Positions 1 to 5,511 of a stretch of 10,471 bases of DNA are shown here, in pieces. The stretch is from an uncultured Caryophanales bacterium (GTDB lineage: Bacteria; Bacillota_I; Bacilli_A; RF39; UBA660), in NCBI GenBank assembly GCA_946414975.1, contig CAMKQS010000053.1, forward strand, positions 1-10,471, in the 5' to 3' direction. A model generated the notes under the pieces. It saw nothing but the letters and a program-made list of their open reading frames with translations. It was not told the DNA's origin and searched no databases. Every line of letters begins with the position of its first letter. Position 1 is the stretch's first letter. Made by a program: the position numbers and the translations under genes.

Positions 1-38
1 TGAGTTTACCCTTATTTTATTTAGGTTAACTCATTTTT
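1..38 (+). terminator. Terminator-like hairpin at left edge
   Basis: TGAGTT-T-ACC (1-10) can pair with GGT-T-AACTCA (24-33), with one internal mismatch, and is followed by TTTTT (34-38). On the plus strand this looks like an intrinsic terminator for a gene left of the window. It may also end minus-strand transcription from the helix-turn-helix gene, but any minus-strand U-tract would lie outside the window. Confidence 0.4.
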
Positions 39-87
39 ACTGTCAAACTCAAGATTTATACTTTCATTTTAATTATATCATATTTTT

Positions 88-570
88 TTAAATTTTTTTT
101 TTGAGATTTGAGCTAATGTAATTTATTTTCAATTTAAAATTTAATTTCCATTCAAGATATTCTTGATCTGTTATTTCATAATTTTCTCTTTTTTCTCCCA
201 TCTTTAACCATTCATTTATTCCATTTTGAACATTAAGGTTATATGCTGAACATTTAAATCTATCTGGTAGTTGAAACTGATAATATGGATATTGTTCCTC
301 CAACCACATTGGATAATATATTTCATCAATTGGATCAACGAAATCATATTTTTTTATTGCATCAATACTTACTCCGTATATTTCTGCTAATCTTTTTAAA
401 ATTGTAGCATCTGGACTCTTTGAATTATTTTCCCATTCGCGAATTGACTTATTACTACTATATCCCATATATTTAGCTACATCATCCAGTTCTAAATTTT
501 CAATAACCCTTATAAATTTTAATCTTGCCCCTTGTGACATATTCTCTAATAATTCTTTTTTATAAAACAT
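88..570 (-). CDS. XRE-family helix-turn-helix regulator
   Basis: A 160-residue protein with an XRE/Cro-like DNA-binding domain at about residues 14-72. The segment with DDVAKYMGYSS, the recognition-helix region KSIREWENNSKSPD and the closing LKRLAEIYGVSIDAI are classic for the fold. The C-terminal half (about 80-160) is rich in aromatic and charged residues (YYPMWLEEQYPYY, ENYEITDQEYLEWK). I do not recognise it as a named ligand domain, although an ENYEIT-EYLEWK-type tail recurs in small Firmicutes regulators as I remember them. There is no signal peptide or membrane segment, so it should be cytoplasmic. The start at 570 has AGGAG at 580-584 with 9-nt spacing; the internal Met11 has no comparable site. 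The upstream region contains a leader-like ORF and hairpins that could control its expression. The target operator and partner genes are unknown; it could be a stand-alone or phage-derived repressor. Confidence 0.85.
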   Translation of the reverse strand: MFYKKELLENMSQGARLKFIRVIENLELDDVAKYMGYSSNKSIREWENNSKSPDATILKRLAEIYGVSIDAIKKYDFVDPIDEIYYPMWLEEQYPYYQFQLPDRFKCSAYNLNVQNGINEWLKMGEKRENYEITDQEYLEWKLNFKLKINYISSNLKKKI

Positions 571-606
571 ATTATATCTCTCCTTTCGTTTTACAATTTT
601 TACTAA

Positions 607-637
607 TAAAAAAAGTCGTCCAAACCTTATGGCGACT
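607..637 (-). terminator. Intrinsic terminator between leader ORF and HTH gene
   Basis: Read on the minus strand, AGTCG-CCA pairs with TGG-a-CGACT (637 down to 614, one bulged base), followed directly by TTTTTTT (613-607). It lies 14 nt after the small leader-like ORF and 36 nt before the HTH start. It would end a short leader transcript unless read through, so the regulator may be attenuated here or have its own promoter in the AT-rich 571-606 stretch. Confidence 0.6.
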
Positions 638-651
638 ATTTTGTTTAAATA

Positions 652-714
652 TTAAGAACAATTATTTTTTATAAAATCACTTCCTTTCAAGTGATATAAA
701 TTTGTTTGTTGCAT
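652..714 (-). CDS. 20-codon leader-like small ORF
   Basis: A short ORF beginning MQQTNLYHLK and ending KNNCS. Its main support is an exceptional ribosome-binding site: AAAGGAGGTGAT immediately upstream is essentially the full complement of a 16S rRNA 3' tail, with GGAGG at 719-723 only 4 nt from the ATG. The peptide has no recognisable domain, and at 20 residues it may be a regulatory leader peptide, a small toxin-like peptide, or chance. The coding region can form two competing stems, one of which covers its own Shine-Dalgarno. It is followed by a terminator, then by the HTH regulator. Translation is plausible from the sequence; function is unknown. Confidence 0.45.
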   Translation of the reverse strand: MQQTNLYHLKGSDFIKNNCS

Positions 715-721
715 ATCACCT
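676..721 (-). promoter_or_regulatory. Two mutually exclusive stems over the leader ORF
   Basis: On the minus strand GTGATAT (719-713, overlapping the leader Shine-Dalgarno and ATG) is exactly complementary to ATATCAC (697-691). The overlapping ATCACTT (695-689) is exactly complementary to AAGTGAT (682-676). Both pairings need the same central segment, so only one can form at a time: the first hides the leader start, the second frees it. This is the geometry of a translation- or protein-controlled switch. No coupling to the downstream terminator stem was found by eye. Confidence 0.4.
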
Positions 722-723
722 CC

Positions 724-759
724 TTTTTATTGCAATAAAAAAGAACCTTTCGGTTCTTT
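724..759 (-). terminator. Terminator hairpin merged with an 18-bp palindrome
   Basis: Minus strand: AAAGAACC-GAAA-GGTTCTTT (759-740), a perfect 8-bp stem with a GAAA loop, running into a T-rich tract. It is 102 nt downstream of the metallophosphoesterase stop and probably terminates that transcript. The tract itself is part of a perfect palindrome, TTTTTATTGCAATAAAAA (724-741), which ends where the leader Shine-Dalgarno begins. The palindrome could be an operator or a coincidence of the U-tract. Confidence 0.65.
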
Positions 760-860
760 CATTAATTTAATTTATTGGAACGACTTCCCGTTCTATTTTT
801 GGCTCGACTTTATGGCAGCTTGTACTATAGGCTAGTTTGAGGTGATTAAGACTAAATGAC

Positions 861-1694
861 TTATATATCTTCTTTCTTTATTCCCCTAGAAGCAAAAGAA
901 TTATATATCTTTTCCATATCACGATACATACCACTTCTTAATTCTTCAGAATAAGAATTTAATTCAATATTATCTTCACTATTATTAATTTCTCGTTCTA
1001 TATCATATGGAACACTAACTAATTCAAATGAAAATGTTTCATCAATACTTCTAGAATCTAAGTTGCCTGATAATACTAAGTAATTTGCAACCGTAGTATT
1101 TTTTACAATTCCATCTTTTGATGGATTTCTAAATACATCTATAGCATTCCCAACTGATCCTGCATTAATAATATATCTATTATACATTTTTTGAACATAT
1201 GGGGTATGAATATGTCCATATATTAAGACATCGGCTTTTTCATCACTGATAGTATTACTACTAGGTAAGACCAAATCATATATATTATTTATTGAATCAA
1301 TATTTCCAGTGAACTTATCAATTCTTTCTGGATGAGCATGTACTAATCTAATAAGTCTTCCACTCATATAGAATTCATAACAAAAAGGTAAATTAACTAA
1401 GTAACTAATAGATTCATCATCTAACTTACCTTTATTCCATTTTATTCTCTCTATTTCTTGAGCAGTTTTATTTGATAAATCTATATTACTTGTAAAATAT
1501 TCATCACAATTTCCTTTTAACACTATTTCACATTTTTCTCTTATTAAATCTATACACTCTTTTGGATGACTACCCTTTGCAATAATATCTCCTAAGCAAA
1601 ATATTTTATTAATATTTTTACTTTCTATATCTTCAAAAGCTGATTTTAAAGCCTCTAAATTACCATGTATATCAGATATAATAGCTATTTTCAT
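861..1694 (-). CDS. Metallophosphoesterase (calcineurin-like/YfcE-like)
   Basis: A 277-residue predicted metal-dependent phosphoesterase carrying the full calcineurin-like motif set: D8-x-H10 in ISDIHGN, G35-D36 in CLGDII, G61-N62-C-D64 (the usual GNHD/E, with Cys in place of His), His119/His121 in HAHPE, and GHIH at 160-163. These residues normally bind a two-metal centre that hydrolyses phosphomonoesters or phosphodiesters. The true substrate cannot be read from sequence. It is longer than the ~180-residue YfcE type, with a charged C-terminal extension after about residue 200. It has no signal peptide, so it should be cytoplasmic. The start at 1694 has AGGTGAT just upstream and an extended -10 promoter close by, so it appears monocistronic. 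The Cys in the GNH(D/E) motif is seen in the broader phosphodiesterase family and need not mean inactivity. Confidence 0.88.
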   Translation of the reverse strand: MKIAIISDIHGNLEALKSAFEDIESKNINKIFCLGDIIAKGSHPKECIDLIREKCEIVLKGNCDEYFTSNIDLSNKTAQEIERIKWNKGKLDDESISYLVNLPFCYEFYMSGRLIRLVHAHPERIDKFTGNIDSINNIYDLVLPSSNTISDEKADVLIYGHIHTPYVQKMYNRYIINAGSVGNAIDVFRNPSKDGIVKNTTVANYLVLSGNLDSRSIDETFSFELVSVPYDIEREINNSEDNIELNSYSEELRSGMYRDMEKIYNSFASRGIKKEDI

Positions 1695-1710
1695 AATATC
1701 ACCTACTTAA

Positions 1711-1719
1711 ATTATACCA
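1711..1719 (-). promoter_or_regulatory. Extended -10 promoter of the phosphoesterase gene
   Basis: The minus strand reads TG-G-TATAAT: TATAAT at 1711-1716 with the TG of an extended -10 at 1718-1719, 16 nt before the start codon. The upstream sequence is the ppdK terminator and its A/T tract, with no clear -35, consistent with extended -10 recognition. The resulting 5' leader would be very short. Confidence 0.6.
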
Positions 1720-1720
1720 T

Positions 1721-1743
1721 AAAAAAAACTAGTTTTACCTAGT
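1721..1743 (-). terminator. Intrinsic terminator of ppdK
   Basis: Minus strand ACTAG (1743-1739) pairs with CTAGT (1732-1728), loop GTAAAA, followed by a run of T down to 1721. It lies 17 nt after the ppdK stop and abuts the promoter of the next gene, so ppdK and the phosphoesterase are separated transcriptionally. The stem is only 5 bp, but the U-tract is strong. Confidence 0.6.
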
Positions 1744-1760
1744 CTTTTAATCATTTTATA

Positions 1761-4391
1761 TTAATTCTTCTTTGCTTTAATTGCGGCTTGTGCAGCAGCA
1801 AGTCTAGCAATTGGTACTCTAAATGGACTACAAGATACATAATCAAGTCCAATATTGTGACAGAACTCAACTGAAGTTGGATCTCCTCCGTGTTCTCCAC
1901 AAATACCAATATGTAAATTCTTATTAACTGGTTTACCTAATTTAATAGCAGTTTCCATAAGTTTACCAACACCATTTTGATCAAGTCTAGCAAATGGATC
2001 ATTCTCAAATATTTTAGCATCATAATAAGCATCTAAGAACTTACCAGCATCATCTCTTGAGAATCCAAATGTCATTTGAGTTAAATCGTTAGTTCCAAAG
2101 CAGAAGAAGTCAGCTTCAGTAGCAATTTCATCTGCAGTAAGAGCAGCACGAGGAATCTCAATCATAGTACCAACTTGGTATTTTAAATCAGAACCTGCAG
2201 CCTTAATTTCTGCATCAGCAGTTTCAACTACAATATTCTTAACATATTTTAATTCTTTTAATTCACATACAAGTGGAATCATAATTTCTGGAACAATATT
2301 CCAATCTGGATGTTTTTTAGAAACATTAATAGCAGCACGAATAACAGCTTTAGTTTGCATTTTAGCAATTTCTGGATAAGTTACTGCAAGTCTACATCCA
2401 CGATGACCCATCATTGGGTTAAATTCATGTAATGAATTAATATAATTCTTAATTTCTTCTACACTCTTACCTTTAGCATCAGCAAGCTTTTTAATATCAG
2501 CTTCTTCAGTAGGTACAAATTCATGTAGAGGTGGATCTAAGAAACGAATTGTAACACTATATCCTTCAAGTGCTTCATACAATTCTTCGAAGTCTCCTTG
2601 TTGATAAGGTAAAATCTTATCTAGAGCAGCTTCTCTTTCTTCAACAGTATCAGAGCAAATCATTTCTCTAAAAGCAGCAATTCTATCTTCTTCAAAGAAC
2701 ATGTGCTCTGTACGGCAAAGTCCAATACCTTCTGCACCTAATTCACGAGCTTTTTTAGCGTCAGCTGGAGTATCTGCATTAGTTCTAACTTTAAGTGTAC
2801 GAATCTTATCTGCCCACTCCATAACTCTACCAAATTCACCAGCAATTGTTGCATCTACTGTAGGAATAATACCATTATAAATGTTACCAGTAGATCCGTC
2901 AATAGAAATTTCATCTCCCTCATGGAAAGTAATTCCTGCAAGAGTAAATTTCTTGTTTTCTTCATCCATTACAATGTCGCCGCAACCAGATACACAGCAA
3001 GTACCCATACCACGAGCAACAACTGCAGCATGACTAGTCATTCCTCCACGAACAGTTAAAATTCCTTGACTAGCTTTCATTCCTGTAATATCTTCTGGAG
3101 ATGTTTCAAGTCTAACTAAAACTACTTTTTCTCCCTTTTCATTCCATGCAACAGCATCATCAGCAGTAAATACAACCTTACCACATGCAGCACCAGGAGA
3201 TGCTCCTAATCCTTTTCCAATTGGTGTTGCTTCTTTTAATTCTTTTGCATCAAATTGTGGATGAAGTAATGTATCTAAGTTTCTTGGATCAATCATAGCT
3301 ACAGCTTCTTCTTCACTACGCATTCCTTCATCAACTAAGTCACATGCAATCTTTAAAGCAGCTTGAGCAGTTCTCTTACCATTTCTTGTTTGTAACATGT
3401 AAAGTTTACCATGTTCAACAGTAAATTCCATATCTTGCATATCTCTATAATGATTTTCAAGAGTTTTACAAACTTCTTTAAATTCTTTAAATGCTTCTGG
3501 GAATTTTTGTTCCATTTCAGTTATATGCATTGGAGTACGTACTCCCGCAACAACATCCTCACCTTGTGCATTAGTTAAGAATTCACCAAATAATCCTTTT
3601 TCTCCTGTTGCAGGGTCTCTAGTAAATGCAACACCAGTACCACAGTCATCTCCCATGTTACCAAATGCCATAGATTGAACATTTACAGCAGTTCCCCAAG
3701 AGTATGGAATATCATTATCTCTTCTATATACATTAGCACGTGGATTATCCCAAGATCTAAATACTGCTTTAATAGCTCCCATTAATTGTTCTTTTGGATC
3801 ATCTGGGAAATCTTCACCAATCTTATCTTTGTACTCAGCTTTAAACTGTGTAGCTAATTCTTTTAAATCATCAGCATCAAGTTCAATATCTTGATTAACA
3901 CCTTTTTTATCTTTCATTTCATCAATTAGTTGTTCGAAATACTTTTTACCAACTTCCATAACAACATCAGAATACATTTGAATAAATCTTCTATAGCAAT
4001 CCCAAGCCCAACGTGGATTATTAGATTTTTCAGCAATAGTATTAACTACAGTTTCATTTAAACCTAAATTTAAAATAGTATCCATCATACCTGGCATTGA
4101 TGCTCTTGCACCACTTCTTACTGATACTAATAATGGATTTTCTTTATCACCAAACTTTTTACCAGTAATGCTTTCCATTTTTTCAATATACTCATTAATT
4201 TGGCTTTGAATTTCATCGTTAATTTCTCTACCATCTTCATAATATTTAGTACATGCTTCAGTCGTAATTGTAAAACCTTGAGGTACAGGAAGTCCAATAT
4301 TAGTCATTTCTGCTAAATTTGCACCTTTACCACCTAAAAGGTTACGCATATCAGCATTTCCTTCTTTGAATAAGTAAACATACTTTGTCAT
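1761..4391 (-). CDS. ppdK: Pyruvate, phosphate dikinase
   Basis: An 876-residue enzyme interconverting pyruvate + ATP + Pi and phosphoenolpyruvate + AMP + PPi in the cytoplasm; in anaerobes it often serves PPi-linked glycolysis. Domain order is complete: an N-terminal ATP-grasp region (GGKGANLAEM at 20-29, SVRSGARASMPGMMDT around 90-105), the swivelling phosphohistidine domain with GGMTSHAAVVARGMG and catalytic His454, and a C-terminal PEP/pyruvate TIM barrel (GLCRTEHMFF at 557-566, GTNDLTQ around 766-772, GICGEHGGDP with Cys831). Length and the Cys831 position match the well-studied Clostridium symbiosum enzyme (about 874 residues, His455, Cys831). The start is firm: AGGAGG at 4398-4403 sits 6 nt upstream, preceded by a good sigma-A promoter. 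No PPDK regulatory protein (DUF299) gene is adjacent. It appears to be its own transcription unit. Confidence 0.98.
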   Translation of the reverse strand: MTKYVYLFKEGNADMRNLLGGKGANLAEMTNIGLPVPQGFTITTEACTKYYEDGREINDEIQSQINEYIEKMESITGKKFGDKENPLLVSVRSGARASMPGMMDTILNLGLNETVVNTIAEKSNNPRWAWDCYRRFIQMYSDVVMEVGKKYFEQLIDEMKDKKGVNQDIELDADDLKELATQFKAEYKDKIGEDFPDDPKEQLMGAIKAVFRSWDNPRANVYRRDNDIPYSWGTAVNVQSMAFGNMGDDCGTGVAFTRDPATGEKGLFGEFLTNAQGEDVVAGVRTPMHITEMEQKFPEAFKEFKEVCKTLENHYRDMQDMEFTVEHGKLYMLQTRNGKRTAQAALKIACDLVDEGMRSEEEAVAMIDPRNLDTLLHPQFDAKELKEATPIGKGLGASPGAACGKVVFTADDAVAWNEKGEKVVLVRLETSPEDITGMKASQGILTVRGGMTSHAAVVARGMGTCCVSGCGDIVMDEENKKFTLAGITFHEGDEISIDGSTGNIYNGIIPTVDATIAGEFGRVMEWADKIRTLKVRTNADTPADAKKARELGAEGIGLCRTEHMFFEEDRIAAFREMICSDTVEEREAALDKILPYQQGDFEELYEALEGYSVTIRFLDPPLHEFVPTEEADIKKLADAKGKSVEEIKNYINSLHEFNPMMGHRGCRLAVTYPEIAKMQTKAVIRAAINVSKKHPDWNIVPEIMIPLVCELKELKYVKNIVVETADAEIKAAGSDLKYQVGTMIEIPRAALTADEIATEADFFCFGTNDLTQMTFGFSRDDAGKFLDAYYDAKIFENDPFARLDQNGVGKLMETAIKLGKPVNKNLHIGICGEHGGDPTSVEFCHNIGLDYVSCSPFRVPIARLAAAQAAIKAKKN

Positions 4392-4415
4392 TTTTTTCCT
4401 CCTTCAACATCCCAT

Positions 4416-4444
4416 ATTATAACAAATGCAAAATCCAAGTTCAA
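4416..4444 (-). promoter_or_regulatory. Sigma-A promoter of ppdK
   Basis: Minus strand TTGAAC (4439-4444) and TATAAT (4416-4421) are separated by exactly 17 bp, 24 nt upstream of the ATG. This is a near-consensus housekeeping promoter, as expected for a central metabolic gene. Confidence 0.75.
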
Positions 4445-4491
4445 TACTTTTCTCATTTATTTTCCATTATTTTACATAAATTAACACAAAT

Positions 4492-4522
4492 AAAAAATAG
4501 TATGAACTAAATCACACTATTT
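4492..4522 (-). terminator. Intrinsic terminator behind the MutS-like relic
   Basis: Minus strand AAATAGTGTGA (4522-4512) pairs with TTCATACTATTT (4506-4495), about 11 bp with one G-U pair and a short loop, followed by a T run (4497-4492). It sits directly downstream of the decayed MutS-like reading frame and ~50 nt upstream of the ppdK promoter, so it should insulate ppdK. Bases 4511-4533 are part of a short repeat seen again at 4912-4935. Confidence 0.6.
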
Positions 4523-4527
4523 ACAAA

Positions 4528-4807
4528 CTAACCATATACTAAAATATTATTAATACCAAGAATTAATATATCAGTAATATAATTAATCTCATATCTAGTA
4601 AGCAAACATCTTACTCTATTCAAACTAGTTATTGTTAACCTAATCTAATATATTTACTTAACTGTTTAATCTTATAATTAAATAAATTATTAATAATAAT
4701 TGCATCATCATTTATACAATCATAGAAATTACCCGCTTTAATCAATATAACATATTTTGGATATTTTTCTTTTTATTTTATATATTTCTCTAACATAAGT
4801 AATACCG
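4528..4807 (-). pseudogene. Decayed MutS N-terminal-domain-like gene
   Basis: No intact ORF exists, but two minus-strand segments translate to recognisable pieces. One (about 4780 to 4635) contains YPKYVILIKAGNFYDC, then DDAIIINNLFNYKI, before a stop at 4637-4635. The other, in a different frame (about 4622 to 4528), contains NRVRCLLTRYEINYI and ends at 4528-4530. The first resembles the start of MutS domain I (the K.GNFYE..-.DA pattern), which is also found as a short stand-alone protein in low-GC gut bacteria as far as I recall; full-length MutS is much larger and nothing of its later domains is present. Further upstream the frame is broken by a stop and a shift near 4780-4790. The damage points to a small gene killed by indels. 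A minus-strand terminator follows it. The family assignment rests on by-eye similarity only. Confidence 0.5.
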
Positions 4808-4893
4808 CCATCATAAATCATACAATACATCTAAAAACATACAACATGCTACAGTATGGCTAAAACTAACACCTTCTTAAGAGTATAATAAAG

Positions 4894-4923
4894 AAACAGC
4901 ATGATAATCTTATCACACTATTT
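4894..4923 (-). terminator. Long terminator-like hairpin
   Basis: Minus strand AAATAGTGTGATAA (4923-4910) can pair along its length with TTATCATGCTGTTT (4907-4894), including three G-U pairs; the innermost pairs must open to leave a loop. It is followed by CTTTATTATA, a weak U-rich tail. It shares sequence with the hairpin at 4495-4522. It may be the distal terminator for leftward transcription from the 995-residue gene or a remnant of a duplicated gene end. Confidence 0.45.
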
Positions 4924-4946
4924 CACAAATTAACCGCATTTAAATT

Positions 4947-5008
4947 GCATGCTCACTCACGCATCTTCGGTACCATCTTTCGCATTCTCTATTCAATCTA
5001 TACCTCTT
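4947..5008. repeat. Hairpin-bearing repeat, short copy
   Basis: GCATGCTCACTCACGCA (4947-4963), GGTACCATCTTTCGC (4969-4983) and a 25-nt block starting ATTCTCTATTC (4984-5008) recur in the same order and orientation at 8896-9019. Here the second and third blocks are directly joined; in the other copy a 62-nt segment of two hairpins lies between them. A small ctctt/aagag hairpin (5004-5016) follows. It is not in an intact gene, and I cannot name the family. The conserved order suggests a dispersed, modular palindromic element. Confidence 0.7.
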
Positions 5009-5076
5009 ATAAAGAGTAAAATATAAATCCATCACACGATACATTATCTGGTGTTAGTATAAATATAGCTATATGA

Positions 5077-5364
5077 GAAACTGACTATGAAAAAGAGCAT
5101 GGAAGAATTGATGTTCATAGAATTGAAAATGATAAAGAAAGAATCACTAAAAAAGATTATATTTTCAGTGATAAATTTACTTTGCAAACTTACATTAATA
5201 CTACGTGATAACATTGGAACATAAAGTATGGACTACATTGGCGTTTAGATATAATTATAGATGAAGACCACTCAAAAAATCGTGAAGGTAATTCAATTAA
5301 TTATCTTTCATTAGTACGAAAAATAATATTTAATTTATTAAGGCTAGATAAAACAATGAAATAA
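5077..5364 (+). pseudogene. ISAs1-family transposase remnant (C-terminal)
   Basis: Plus-strand frame 5077-5364 reads YEKEHGRIDVHRI near its start, has two tandem stops (TGA TAA, 5206-5211), and then continues in frame with HWNIKYGLHWRLD, IIIDEDHSKNREGN and LVRKIIFNLLRLDKTMK before TAA. The K.HGRI..R block and the HW.I...LHW.LD....ED.S..R.GN.....L.R...NLL block are the hallmark C-terminal motifs of ISAs1-type DDE transposases, which cut and paste DNA. The roughly 50 residues normally between these blocks are shortened, the N-terminal two-thirds are missing, and the frame is stopped, so it is dead. Residual homology might extend in the same frame past the stop to about 5457, but that is weak. 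No terminal inverted repeats were identified. Confidence 0.8.
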
Positions 5365-5511
5365 AAATTGTTGAAACAAAAAATGACACATTATATAAGT
5401 GATTTCAAAAATATTGAAAATCTTATATTTATTGTCATTCCATATTTAACTATATAATTACATATATTTTCATACGATTATCACATTAAATAACAATTTA
5501 TTTTAACTTAA
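5365..5511. other. AT-rich intergenic remnant
   Basis: No convincing gene, terminator or structured element was found between the transposase remnant and the stop codon of the 995-residue gene, apart from a possible degraded continuation of the transposase frame. Confidence 0.5.

Noticed and set aside
614..759. Classical amino-acid attenuator
   Set aside because: The leader peptide has no run of a single regulatory codon, no antiterminator pairing with the 614-637 stem was found, and the downstream gene is a regulator rather than a biosynthetic operon.
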